From positions 1 to 41,569 of IMG/VR virus record IMGVR_UViG_3300010372_000245: 41,569 nt of DNA, one strand, 5' to 3'. A model generated the notes under the pieces. That model was given only the letters and a program-made list of their open reading frames with translations, was not told the origin of the DNA and searched no databases. This stretch comes from a virus. Positions 13,796 to 21,769 of the stretch are shown in pieces. Within the stretch, counting starts at the first letter, position 1, and each line of letters begins with the position of its first letter. A program made the translations under genes and the position numbers.

Positions 13796-14012
13796 GCCTG
13801 CGCTGCGCCTCCGCCTCAACGGCGGCACGCCTGGCAGGCGCAGCGTGCTGCAACTCAAGGGCCTGCTCCAGCAGGCCCCTGCGTGGCTGATCGAAGTCGC
13901 GCAATATCGATTCGGCCCGTGACCTGAAGGTCGCCAGGCTTTCACCGTTCTCAATGCTGTAGTCGATGATCTGGCGAAGTATCGCCAGGCGGTCGGCGTC
14001 GTTCGTCTGCAT
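13599..14012 (-). CDS. Convergent minus-strand protein, unknown function
   Basis: 137 aa from ATG 14012 (MQTNDADRLAILRQII), with GAGGG eight bases upstream. The first 80 residues look convincingly protein-like: DYSIENGESLATFRSRAESI, then a helical RRGLLEQALELQHAAPARRA. The last ~60 residues overlap 13520-13795 antisense and are Ala/Pro-rich, so they may be less constrained. It would be read toward the repressor operon from the gap just before the lysis promoter. Function unknown. Confidence 0.55.
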   Translation of the reverse strand: MQTNDADRLAILRQIIDYSIENGESLATFRSRAESILRDFDQPRRGLLEQALELQHAAPARRAAVEAEAQRRLSQASSQELPEASSEAAGSAPHPSQPQACATGGVVCQPANLPWPARLQAWLAGLRDQARRYAKGS

Positions 14013-14070
14013 ATCGGTTGCCCTCTGCTGGTTTTGGCTGCCGATCCTGCGCCCCTGCATGGGCAATGTA

Positions 14071-14116
14071 TTTTTGCCCCGTCCAAATTACTCCGCGCGC
14101 GCGCGAGGCGAAGCTG
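14071..14116 (+). promoter_or_regulatory. Putative late promoter/activator site 1 (lysis and packaging)
   Basis: TTTTT then GCCCCGTCCAAATTAC (14071-14091), a 19-nt GC-rich spacer and AAGCTG (14111-14116). The same arrangement is found at 22501 and 28228, each before a late gene block. It lies 76 bp upstream of the holin, equivalent in place to Mu Plys. AAATTA may be the -10 element and a Mor-type activator the partner; that is inference. Confidence 0.65.
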
Positions 14117-14191
14117 TGATCTCTGCCGGTTAAGCCCGGCACCTATGAGCACAGCCACGGCCAGGGATTGGCCAACCTCGGAGCGCAAACC

Positions 14192-14494
14192 ATGGCCACC
14201 TGCCAGAACAAGCCCAAGCGCCGCCTACTGCCGCGCATGACCGTTTTCGCTGTTATCTCCCTGATGCTGCTGACCGCCATCTGGTTCGTGCGACCCGAGC
14301 AGCTGCAGGTGGTGCTGTACAAGGCCAGCCTGGTGACGCTCGGCGCCGTGCTGGGCTACTACATCGACCGCGCGGTGTTCCTGACCGAAGCCCGGCCGCA
14401 TGAGTGCATCGGCGGCATCCACATTGTTGGTGCCTGGCTGCGGCGAGCCCTAATCGTGCTGGCCTGCATCCTCGGCCTGACGCTGGGGCTGTAG
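14192..14494 (+). CDS. Putative holin, three membrane segments
   Basis: 100 aa from ATG 14192, with GGAG eight bases upstream; ATG 14168 would add eight residues without a site. A basic N-terminus (NKPKRRLLPR) is followed by three predicted membrane helices at about 16-33 (MTVFAVISLMLLTAIWF), 42-62 (ASLVTLGAVLGYYIDRAVF) and 84-99 (ALIVLACILGLTLGL). Position as first gene of the lysis cassette, directly before the endolysin, supports a holin that permeabilises the inner membrane. The exact family is not certain. Confidence 0.8.
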   Translation: MATCQNKPKRRLLPRMTVFAVISLMLLTAIWFVRPEQLQVVLYKASLVTLGAVLGYYIDRAVFLTEARPHECIGGIHIVGAWLRRALIVLACILGLTLGL

Positions 14495-14496
14495 TC

Positions 14497-15207
14497 GTGA
14501 ACCGCCTCAAGCGTTGGCTGGCCGAGGCCGGCAATGATCTCGCCATCATCTGGATGGTCGAACCGCGCCTGTTCCTGTGGCCGCTGATCCTGCTGGTGTT
14601 CGCCATCGGCATCTTCATCGTGCCCAAGGCAGATGCTGCAAGCATCCCGACCGCTGCCGAGCAGCACCGCCGCACCCTGGTGCGCGCCGCCCATGCCGAA
14701 TGGGGCCTTGGCGCACCTATGGCCACCTTCGCCGCCCAGGTGCATCAGGAGAGCGCCTGGCGGGTGAACGCTCGCTCGCCGGTCGGCGCCGAGGGCCTGG
14801 CGCAGTTCATGCCGGCCACTGCCGACTGGATGGCCGAGCTGTACCCGCGCAGCCTGGGCCCGGCGCAGCCGTACAACCCAGGGTGGGCACTGCGCGCCAT
14901 GGTCGCATTCGACCGCTGGCTCTACGAACGAAACCAGGCCGTGAGCGAGTGTGACCGCTGGGCCTTCGTGCTGGCCGGCTACAACGGCGGCAATGGCTGG
15001 GTGAATCGTGACCGCAGGCTGGCTTCGGCTAAGGGGGCCGATCCGCTGGCCTGGTTCGATTCCGTCGAGCGGCATAACGCTGGCCGCTCGGCTGCCAACT
15101 TCCGCGAGAACCGCCATTACCCGCGCGCCATCCTGCTGCGCTGGGAGCCCATGTATGCGGCTGCCGGCTGGGGGCCTGGCGTTTGTGCCGAGAGGTATTC
15201 GATGTGA
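14497..15207 (+). CDS. Endolysin, membrane-anchored lytic transglycosylase (SLT)
   Basis: 236 aa from GTG 14497, two bases after the holin stop. An N-terminal membrane helix (about 24-42, LFLWPLILLVFAIGIFIVP) followed by KADAAS suggests a signal-anchor or cleavable signal. The catalytic domain is SLT-type lysozyme-like: E85 in HQESAWRV, GLAQFMPATADWM, and VLAGYNGGNGWV. It cleaves peptidoglycan glycan strands to release phage. A secreted endolysin of this kind could work with a pinholin-type holin. Confidence 0.88.
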   Translation: MNRLKRWLAEAGNDLAIIWMVEPRLFLWPLILLVFAIGIFIVPKADAASIPTAAEQHRRTLVRAAHAEWGLGAPMATFAAQVHQESAWRVNARSPVGAEGLAQFMPATADWMAELYPRSLGPAQPYNPGWALRAMVAFDRWLYERNQAVSECDRWAFVLAGYNGGNGWVNRDRRLASAKGADPLAWFDSVERHNAGRSAANFRENRHYPRAILLRWEPMYAAAGWGPGVCAERYSM

Positions 15208-15614
15208 GCAATAAAACTGAGATCACCTTTGCCGATGTACGCCACCTGTTTGCCCTGAACGATGAGTTCCGCTGGACGTGGCTGCGTCTTTGGCTTTGGG
15301 AGCAGCTTTTCAGGCCGCTACTGCTGGGCGCGGTGATCGTCGGGTTGGTGTTCAGCATCGGCTTTGCATTTGGCAAGGGGCTTTCTGCTGGTCTGAACCT
15401 GCAACCGCCAACGATCAATCTGCGCGTGGTGCCAGGCAACGACACGGCTGCGAGGTATCACAATGAAAATTCCAACGCTGTTTCTGCTCGTCACGTTGAC
15501 CACCAGTTCGCCTGCCGCCTGCTCCCGGAACTGGCTGGCTGCCGCCGAGCTGTTCGCATCGCCACCGCCCCGCGAACGCCACGCGCCGCGGCTGCCGCGC
15601 AAGTTCAGGCGTAA
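15204..15614 (+). CDS. Lysis-cassette membrane protein, unknown function
   Basis: 136 aa from GTG 15204, overlapping the endolysin end. Residues about 30-58 include a membrane segment, LLLGAVIVGLVFSIGFAFGK, after an aromatic WTWLRLWLWEQLF stretch. The last ~50 residues share DNA with a second small gene (15463-15627) in another frame and read as low-complexity Ala/Arg, so selection there may act on the other frame. It is probably an accessory membrane protein of lysis. Confidence 0.65.
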   Translation: MSNKTEITFADVRHLFALNDEFRWTWLRLWLWEQLFRPLLLGAVIVGLVFSIGFAFGKGLSAGLNLQPPTINLRVVPGNDTAARYHNENSNAVSARHVDHQFACRLLPELAGCRRAVRIATAPRTPRAAAAAQVQA

Positions 15615-15627
15615 GGGGCGGCGATGA
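15463..15627 (+). CDS. Small putative lipoprotein/secreted lysis-cassette protein
   Basis: 54 aa, MKIPTLFLLVTLTTSSPAAC, then a basic, Pro-rich tail (RKFRRKGRR). The start has a signal peptide with a Cys at residue 20 that could be a weak lipobox. GAGG lies seven bases upstream. It is nested out of frame in 15204-15614 and its TGA overlaps the ATG of the Rz-like gene, a coupling that favours a real gene. Role unknown. Confidence 0.5.
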   Translation: MKIPTLFLLVTLTTSSPAACSRNWLAAAELFASPPPRERHAPRLPRKFRRKGRR

Positions 15628-16046
15628 TCAACCGCATCGTGATCGCGCTCTGCGCCCTGGCCGGCCTCGGCATCGCCCTGGTGGTGACCTGGCTGCTGGC
15701 TGCCAGCACCGCTTATGACCTGGGGTATGCCGAGGGCAAGGCTGCTGCGGCAAGTGCTTGCCAGCAGGCCCAGCTCGACGCCCTGGAAGGCGTGATCGAC
15801 AGCACCAAGGGGTTGATCGCCGACGCCAATGCCGCCAGCCAGGAGCTGGGCAAGACCATCAGCGCACGCCGGCAGGCGGACGCACAGACCACCAAGGAGA
15901 TCCGCCATGCGCTCGCTACTACTGCGCCTCAGCGTGCTGGCTGTGTGTTCGACGCTGGCGTCATGCAGCAGCTCGACGATGCGCGTCGTCGAGCCGCCGA
16001 GGCCGCTGCCAGCGGAGTACGCGCGCCAATGCCCGCCGCCCGTTGA
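15624..16046 (+). CDS. Rz-like inner-membrane spanin
   Basis: 140 aa. The N-terminal membrane anchor (about 5-28, IVIALCALAGLGIALVVTWL) is followed by a periplasmic coiled coil rich in Ala, Gln and Lys. This is the i-spanin layout; together with the Rz1-like lipoprotein nested in its 3' part it would fuse inner and outer membranes in the last step of lysis. No enzyme motifs are present. Confidence 0.82.
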   Translation: MINRIVIALCALAGLGIALVVTWLLAASTAYDLGYAEGKAAAASACQQAQLDALEGVIDSTKGLIADANAASQELGKTISARRQADAQTTKEIRHALATTAPQRAGCVFDAGVMQQLDDARRRAAEAAASGVRAPMPAAR

Positions 16047-16164
16047 ACCACACGACAACAGCGCCGACGCCACCTTGGTGGCGCTCAAGGAACTTTATGA
16101 CCAGTACGGCGAGTGCGCCGGCCGGCTGGTGGACCTGGTGAATTACCTGCAGGAGAAACGCTGA
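15907..16164 (+). CDS. Rz1-like outer-membrane lipoprotein spanin
   Basis: 85 aa starting MRSLLLRLSVLAVCSTLASC; LASC is a good lipobox, so the mature protein would start at Cys20. A Pro-rich stretch follows (VVEPPRPLPAEYARQCPPP), typical of Rz1. The gene begins inside the Rz-like gene in another frame and extends beyond it, the classical overlapping Rz/Rz1 arrangement. Confidence 0.82.
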   Translation: MRSLLLRLSVLAVCSTLASCSSSTMRVVEPPRPLPAEYARQCPPPVEPHDNSADATLVALKELYDQYGECAGRLVDLVNYLQEKR

Positions 16165-16484
16165 TGGATTTGGACTTCGCCCTGCGGCTTGGCCAGTTCC
16201 TTTTCACCCTGATTGTCGGGGTGTTCTCGATTACCGCAGCACGGCGCGCGAGTTCGAGGGCAGAGGCCGAGCAGCTGGCCGTGCGCCTGCGTGACCATGA
16301 CAACCGCCTCCTGGTGCTGGAGCAGCGCATGGATCATCTACCGGATGGCAAGCAGTTGGCCGACCTGGCCGGCGACATGAAGGCGATCAAAGCCGAGCTT
16401 GCGGGGGTGGCCCGAGAACTGGCCCCTTTGGCCAGATCGGTCGACCGAATCAATGACTATCTGTTGAACGCGAGGCCGCAATGA
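16164..16484 (+). CDS. DUF2730 family protein (Mu gp25-like)
   Basis: 106 aa. An N-terminal membrane helix (about 8-26, LGQFLFTLIVGVFSITAAR) is followed by a coiled-coil stretch with RLRDHDNRLLVLEQRMDHLP. This matches DUF2730 proteins that lie between lysis and packaging genes in Mu-like phages. Function not established. It overlaps the Rz1-like stop by one base and the next gene by four. Confidence 0.82.
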   Translation: MDLDFALRLGQFLFTLIVGVFSITAARRASSRAEAEQLAVRLRDHDNRLLVLEQRMDHLPDGKQLADLAGDMKAIKAELAGVARELAPLARSVDRINDYLLNARPQ

Positions 16485-16777
16485 CTAACCAATTCCAAGA
16501 TTACCTGCGCCAGGATCAGCGCCTGGTTATGCTGCGCATCCTCTCTGAGGTGCCGCAGTACCGCGCCAACTCGTCGGTTATCACTAGCCTCCTAGGTGAG
16601 TTTGCGCACCACCCGAGCCGCGACCAGGTCAAGGCCGAGCTGACCTGGCTGGGCGAACAGGGCCTGGTGAAGGTGGAAGATATCGGCTCCGTTCTGGTCG
16701 TCACCCTCACGGAGCGCGGCGCCGACGTCGCTGCTGGCCGCGCCTCGGTACCGGGCGTCAAGAAGCCGGGGCCCTGA
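16481..16777 (+). CDS. Winged-HTH phage protein (Mu gp26-like; VpaChn25_0724 family)
   Basis: 98 aa. DYLRQDQRLVMLRILSEVPQ, SSVITSLLGEF and a QVKAELTWLGEQGLVKVED wing segment form a small winged helix like those of the VpaChn25_0724 family, always placed before DUF3486. A role in packaging or its control is suspected from position only. Confidence 0.82.
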   Translation: MTNQFQDYLRQDQRLVMLRILSEVPQYRANSSVITSLLGEFAHHPSRDQVKAELTWLGEQGLVKVEDIGSVLVVTLTERGADVAAGRASVPGVKKPGP

Positions 16778-16779
16778 CC

Positions 16780-17328
16780 ATGGCGCGCAAGAGCAGCGTC
16801 GACAAGGCGCGTGATGAGGTTCGCGACCTCATCAACCGCATGCTGCGGGACAACCGGCTGACGCTTGACCAGATGCGGGACGTGCTCGAAGAGCAGTTCC
16901 CCGGTGAACAGGTGCCAAGCCGCACCGCCCTGCACCGATACAAGAAGGGCTTCGCCGAGATCATGCGCCACCATCGCGAGATCCAGGCCGCGAGCGAGGC
17001 CCTGGTCGCAGAGCTGGGCGAGAACTTCGACGACAAGTCGGGCGCGCTACTGGCCCAGGCCGTCACGACCCTGGCCACCCGCGCATCGCATAACGCCCTG
17101 GAAAAGGACGAGATCGATATCGGCGACGTCCTCGACCTGACCCGAGCGGCGAAGTACGCCCAGGAGTCGCGCGCATTGAGTCGGAAGGAGCGCGACGCCG
17201 TGGCCAAAGAGGCTCGCGCGCAGCAGCTCAAGGAGCAAGAAGAGCGCCTGGAGGAACTACGCGGTACTGACGGCATGAGCGAAGAGTTCGAAGACCGCAT
17301 CCGCCGCGTCCTGATGGGTAAAGCCTGA
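16780..17328 (+). CDS. DUF3486 family protein (Mu gp27-like, probable small terminase)
   Basis: 182 aa, usual family length. The N-terminus MARKSSVDKARDEVRDLINR with VPSRTALHRYKKGF (about 45-60) is a DNA-binding HTH. A helical middle and a strongly charged C-terminal helix (SRKERDAVAKEARAQQLKEQ) follow. Its position before the large terminase suggests it recognises phage DNA for packaging. It overlaps the terminase start by one base. A shorter relative is encoded at 171-494. Confidence 0.85.
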   Translation: MARKSSVDKARDEVRDLINRMLRDNRLTLDQMRDVLEEQFPGEQVPSRTALHRYKKGFAEIMRHHREIQAASEALVAELGENFDDKSGALLAQAVTTLATRASHNALEKDEIDIGDVLDLTRAAKYAQESRALSRKERDAVAKEARAQQLKEQEERLEELRGTDGMSEEFEDRIRRVLMGKA

Positions 17329-18986
17329 TGAGCGAGCAAGAAGGCAAAGCGCTAAAGGCGCTGACCACGCCCCGCAAGATCGATCTCGCCGTCGAGCTGG
17401 AACTGCATGGCGTAGTCGTGCCCCAGGACATGGCCGATGCGGTACCTGAGGCCGAGGGCGTGTTCCTGCCGTACCAGCAGCGGTGGTTCGACGACACCAG
17501 CCAGATCATGATCGCCGAGAAGTCGCGCCGTACCGGCCTGACCTGGGCCGAGGCTGGCCGCAACGTGATCAACGCCGCCAAGCCTCGGCGCCGTGGCGGG
17601 TGCAATACCTTCTACGTGGGCAGCAAGCAGGAGATGGCGCTGGAGTACATCGCCGCCTGTGCGCTGTTCGCCCGCGCCTTCAACGAGATGGCCCAGGCCG
17701 ACGTCTACGAGCAAACCTTCTGGGATGACGGGCGCCGCGAGGAGATCCTGGCGTACATGATCCGCTTCCCGAAGAGCGGCTTCAAAATCCAGGCGCTCAG
17801 CTCGCGCCCAAGCAACCTGCGCGGCCTGCAGGGCGACGTGGTGATCGACGAGGCGGCGTTCCATGAATCCCTGGAAGAGCTGCTCAAGGCCGCCCTGGCG
17901 TTGACCATGTGGGGCAACAAGGTACGCTTGATCAGCACCCACAACGGCGTGGATAACGCCTTCAACAGTTACATCCAGGACGCACGCGAAGGCCGCAAGG
18001 ATTATTCGATCCATCGCATCACCCTGGACGACGCCCTCGCCCAGGGGCTCTACAAGCGCATCTGCTACGTGACCAACCAGGAATGGTCGCCCGAAGCCGA
18101 GAAGCAATGGCGCGACAAGCTGTATAAGAACGCCCCCAACGTCGAGTCGGCCGAGGAAGAGTACGGCTGCGTACCGAAGAAATCGGGCGGTACCTACCTC
18201 AGTCGGGTACTGATCGAGCAGGCCATGGTCAATGACCACTCGATCCGTATCTACCGCTATGAGGCGCCCGAAGGCTTCGAGCAGTGGACGCCTGAGATGC
18301 GCGAGGCCGAGATCCGCGCCTGGTGCGAGGAGAACCTTGCGCCCGAGCTAGCGCGCCTGAACGCGCGCAACCGTCACACCTTCGGTGAGGACTTTGCCCG
18401 CCGTGGCGACCTCACTGTATTCACGCCGCTGCAGATCGACCCGTTGCTGCGCAAGCGCGTGCCCTTCGAGGTCGAGCTGCGCAACCTCACCTACGAGGCG
18501 CAGCGCCAGATCATGTTCTTCATCTGCGATCGCCTGCCACGCCTTAGTGGCCTGGCGTTCGATGCCACCGGCAACGGCGGCTACCTGGCTGAGCAGGCGG
18601 CGCTGCGATACGGCGCCGGCCTGGTCGACCAGGTGCAACTCAGCCTGGCCTGGTATGCGCTGTGGATGCCCAAGCTCAAAGGTGAACTGGAGGCCTTCAA
18701 CCTGCAGATCGCGCGCCACCAGACCCGCCTCGACGATCTGTTGTCGATCAAGGTGGACAAGGGCGTGCCGGTTATCGAGAAGGGCCGCACCAAGGATCTG
18801 CAGGCGCAGGACAGCAAAGCCAAGCGCCACGGCGACAGTGCTGTATCGCTGGCCATGGCGGTGCGGGCCAGCTTTATGGAAGGCGGCGCCATCGAGTTCA
18901 CCGCTCTGCCGCGCCACAGCCGTGGCTTCGACAACGTCGACGACAACGACACTGACCTCACTCTCCCGGAACCTTCAGCATGGTGA
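17328..18986 (+). CDS. Large terminase subunit (Mu gp28-like)
   Basis: 552 aa. The ATPase has a Walker A-like EKSRRTGLT (64-72), and Walker B VVIDEA (171-176) within GLQGDVVIDEAAFHE. The C-terminal nuclease has spaced acidic residues at GEDFARRGDL (about 350), LAFDATGNGG (about 410) and KRHGDSAVSLAMA (about 500). It powers DNA translocation into the prohead and cuts the headful. Mu-like phages package from the left end and carry host DNA on the right. It overlaps the portal gene by seven bases. Confidence 0.92.
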   Translation: MSEQEGKALKALTTPRKIDLAVELELHGVVVPQDMADAVPEAEGVFLPYQQRWFDDTSQIMIAEKSRRTGLTWAEAGRNVINAAKPRRRGGCNTFYVGSKQEMALEYIAACALFARAFNEMAQADVYEQTFWDDGRREEILAYMIRFPKSGFKIQALSSRPSNLRGLQGDVVIDEAAFHESLEELLKAALALTMWGNKVRLISTHNGVDNAFNSYIQDAREGRKDYSIHRITLDDALAQGLYKRICYVTNQEWSPEAEKQWRDKLYKNAPNVESAEEEYGCVPKKSGGTYLSRVLIEQAMVNDHSIRIYRYEAPEGFEQWTPEMREAEIRAWCEENLAPELARLNARNRHTFGEDFARRGDLTVFTPLQIDPLLRKRVPFEVELRNLTYEAQRQIMFFICDRLPRLSGLAFDATGNGGYLAEQAALRYGAGLVDQVQLSLAWYALWMPKLKGELEAFNLQIARHQTRLDDLLSIKVDKGVPVIEKGRTKDLQAQDSKAKRHGDSAVSLAMAVRASFMEGGAIEFTALPRHSRGFDNVDDNDTDLTLPEPSAW

Positions 18987-20548
18987 CCACATCCCGCATC
19001 CTGGGCCCCGATGGCCAGCCGATCCGCCTGGCCGAGATCCGCGAGCCGCAGACCGCCCACATCACCAGCCTGCACCACGAAGTGGGTAACCACCCCTCGC
19101 GCGGCCTGACGCCGAGCAAGCTGGCGCAGATCCTCGATCAGGCCGAACAAGGCGACGTGATCGCCCAGTACGAGCTGTTCGAGGACATCGAGGAGAAGGA
19201 CGGCCACGTGTTCGCCGAGATGGACAAGCGCCGCCGCGCCGTCGCCCAGCTCGACTGGCAGATCGTGCCGCCGGACAACCCCACGGCCAAGGAGAAGGAC
19301 GCCGCCGCTGCCCTGCAGTCGCTGCTGGCCGGGCTGGATGACTTCGAGCTGATGCTGTTCGACGTGACCGACGCCATCGGCAAAGGCTTTGCCTGCCTGG
19401 AGTTCGACGGCTGGCACCGCGTAGACGGTGACTGGCTGCCGCGCGCGATCGATCACCGGCCGCAGACCTGGTTCCAGCTCACCCGTGGCGAACGCCGTCA
19501 GGAGATCCGCCTACGTGGCTCAGTGGGTGGTGAGCCCCTGCAGCCGTTTGGCTGGATCACCCACGTGCATAAGTCCAAGAGCGGCTACCTGGAGCGCAGC
19601 GCACTGTTCCGCGTGCTGGTGTGGCCGTACCTGTTCAAGAACTACAGCGTGGGCGACCTGGCCGAGTTCCTGGAGATCTACGGCATCCCGATGCGCGTGG
19701 GCAAATACCCAGGCGGCGCCACCGAAAAGGAGAAACTGACCCTGCTGCGTGCCCTGGCCCAGCTCGGCCACAGTGCGGCAGGCATCATCCCGATCGGCAT
19801 GGAGATGGACTTCCTCAACGCCGCCGAGGGTGACCCGGCTGCGTTCAAGCTGATGATCGACTGGTGCGAGCGCACCCAGAGCAAGGCCATCCTGGGCGGC
19901 ACGCTCACCAGCGGCACCGGCGATGGCACCAACACCAACGCCTTGGGCAACGTGCACAACGAGGTGCGCCTCGACCTGCGCGACTCCGACGCCAAGCAGC
20001 TGGCCGCTACGATCAGCCGTGACCTGGTGTACCCGATCGCCGTGCTCAACGGCCTGGCCGACAACTGGAAGCGCTGCCCGCGCCTGGTGTTCCCCACCCA
20101 GGAACCGGAGGATCTGAAGGCCTATGCCGAGTCCCTACCAAAGCTGGTCGGGATGGGCTTCAGGATCGGCCGCCAGTGGGCTCAGGAGAAGGTGGCCATC
20201 CCCGAGCCGGTCGAGGGCGAGGATGTGCTGCAGTTGCAGGCCGAGCCATCGGCGCCGACGCCACCCGAACCGCCGGCAGTGCGTGCGGCAACTACCGCAC
20301 AGAAGCCCGCCACCACCGCAGCCCAGCGCCTGGACGATGACCTGCAGCCCATCACCGGCCAGTGGATCGTGCGCATTCGCCAGCTCGTCGAGCAGGCCGA
20401 GAGCCTGGAGCAGATCCGCGATGGCCTGGCCGAGCTGCTGCCGGACATGACCCTGGAGCAGTACGCCGAGGCCATGGCGCAGGCGCTGGCCGCTGCCGCC
20501 CTGCAGGGGCGCCTGGACATCGTCCAGGAGGCTGCCAATGGCCGTTAG
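18980..20548 (+). CDS. Portal protein, DUF935 (Mu gp29-like)
   Basis: 522 aa. Family features include HPSRGLTPSKLAQILDQAEQ (about 37-56), DKRRRAVAQLDWQIVP, RSALFRVLVWPYLFKNYSVG, and the GGTLTSGTGDGTNTNALGNV segment (about 312). The C-terminal ~120 residues are Ala/Pro-rich then helical. It forms the ring through which DNA enters the head and joins the tail. It overlaps terminase and MuF genes. Confidence 0.92.
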   Translation: MVTTSRILGPDGQPIRLAEIREPQTAHITSLHHEVGNHPSRGLTPSKLAQILDQAEQGDVIAQYELFEDIEEKDGHVFAEMDKRRRAVAQLDWQIVPPDNPTAKEKDAAAALQSLLAGLDDFELMLFDVTDAIGKGFACLEFDGWHRVDGDWLPRAIDHRPQTWFQLTRGERRQEIRLRGSVGGEPLQPFGWITHVHKSKSGYLERSALFRVLVWPYLFKNYSVGDLAEFLEIYGIPMRVGKYPGGATEKEKLTLLRALAQLGHSAAGIIPIGMEMDFLNAAEGDPAAFKLMIDWCERTQSKAILGGTLTSGTGDGTNTNALGNVHNEVRLDLRDSDAKQLAATISRDLVYPIAVLNGLADNWKRCPRLVFPTQEPEDLKAYAESLPKLVGMGFRIGRQWAQEKVAIPEPVEGEDVLQLQAEPSAPTPPEPPAVRAATTAQKPATTAAQRLDDDLQPITGQWIVRIRQLVEQAESLEQIRDGLAELLPDMTLEQYAEAMAQALAAAALQGRLDIVQEAANGR

Positions 20549-21767
20549 CGCCACGTCGCTGCCGTTCCGCGAGCAGAACGAGTTCCTGCGCCGCAAGCTG
20601 AACCTGCCCACCAACGGCTGGACGGATGTGTACGGCCGCGAGAACGACTATGCGTTCGTCGTGGCTGGCGCCAACCGCAACGACCTGGTGGCGGACTTTC
20701 ACCAGGCCGTGCAACGCGCGATCGAGGGCGGTACCACCCTGGAGGCGTTCCGCCAGGACTTCGACCGCATCGTGGCCAAGTACGGCTGGAGCTACAACGG
20801 CGGCCGAAACTGGCGCTCGCGGGTGATCTACGAAACCAATATGCGCAGCAGCTACATGGCCGGCCGCTATGAGCAGCTGCTGGCCGTGCGCGAGGAGCGG
20901 CCGTACTGGCAGTACCTGCACAGCGATGCGGTCGAGTACCCGCGCCCGGAACATGAAGCCTGGAACGGCATGGTGCTGCGCTGGGATGACCCGTGGTGGC
21001 AGTACCATTTCCCGGTCAACGCCTGGGGCTGCCAATGCAGCGTGCGGGCGCTGAGCTATGACGACCTGGTGCGCATGGGCAAGACCGGGCCGGACACGGC
21101 GCCGCCGATCGTGTTCGAGCAACGCACCATCGGCCAGCGCAGCCCGCAAGGCCCGCGCACGGTGACGGTGCCGGTGGGCATCGACCCCGGCTTCGAGCAC
21201 ATCCCTGGCCAGTCGCGGCTGGAGAGCCATGTGCCGGTACCGCGCCTGGGCGAGGAGCTGATCCCGTCCGCAGCGCCTGGCCTGCCCAATCGCCCGGCTC
21301 CGGATGCGCTGCCGGTACCGCGCGTGATCGACCCCGAGACCTTGCCGCCTGCAGGCATGAGCGATGCCGAGTACGCCCGCCGCGCGCTTGATGCCTTCGG
21401 CGCCCAGCTCGATGCCGCCGAGCTGCTCACCGACGTCCTGGGCGAGCGCATTGCTGTCGGCCCGACCATGTTCCAGGAACCCAGCGGCGCCCCGGCCGTG
21501 CAGGGCCAGGGCGAGCTGCTGCCGTTGCTCGCGGAAACGCTGTTACAGCCAGACGAAATCTGGACGCGCCTGGAGTACTCCGAACCGCTGCGCAAATCCC
21601 AGGTGCTGCGCCGCTACCTCGGTCGCTTCAACCTGGGCCAGCAGCTGACGCAGTTGGTGGTCATCGAGCTGGCCGGCAACGCCTGGAGCTGGGATATCGA
21701 GGCAGACCGCGAGGGCGTGGCCGAGCTGCTGCGCCAGGGCGTGCGCCTGTACCGGCGCGAGGACTGA
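20538..21767 (+). CDS. MuF-like minor head protein with C-terminal nuclease-like (PBECR-type) domain
   Basis: 409 aa. Residues 1-190 are a MuF domain: NDLVADFHQAVQRAIEGGTT, the NWRSRVIYETNMRSSYMAGR block, and the C-terminal FPVNAWGCQCSVRALSYDDL. A Pro-rich linker (about 200-270) leads to about 140 residues resembling the phage Barnase-EndoU-ColicinE5/D-RelE-like nuclease domains found at MuF C-termini: LLAETLLQPDEIWTRLEY and QLVVIELAGNAWSWDIEA. MuF proteins sit with the portal and can be packaged. Such domains may act as toxins or nucleases delivered with DNA; activity here is inference, and no immunity gene is next to it. Confidence 0.85.
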   Translation: MAVSATSLPFREQNEFLRRKLNLPTNGWTDVYGRENDYAFVVAGANRNDLVADFHQAVQRAIEGGTTLEAFRQDFDRIVAKYGWSYNGGRNWRSRVIYETNMRSSYMAGRYEQLLAVREERPYWQYLHSDAVEYPRPEHEAWNGMVLRWDDPWWQYHFPVNAWGCQCSVRALSYDDLVRMGKTGPDTAPPIVFEQRTIGQRSPQGPRTVTVPVGIDPGFEHIPGQSRLESHVPVPRLGEELIPSAAPGLPNRPAPDALPVPRVIDPETLPPAGMSDAEYARRALDAFGAQLDAAELLTDVLGERIAVGPTMFQEPSGAPAVQGQGELLPLLAETLLQPDEIWTRLEYSEPLRKSQVLRRYLGRFNLGQQLTQLVVIELAGNAWSWDIEADREGVAELLRQGVRLYRRED

Positions 21768-21769
21768 CC

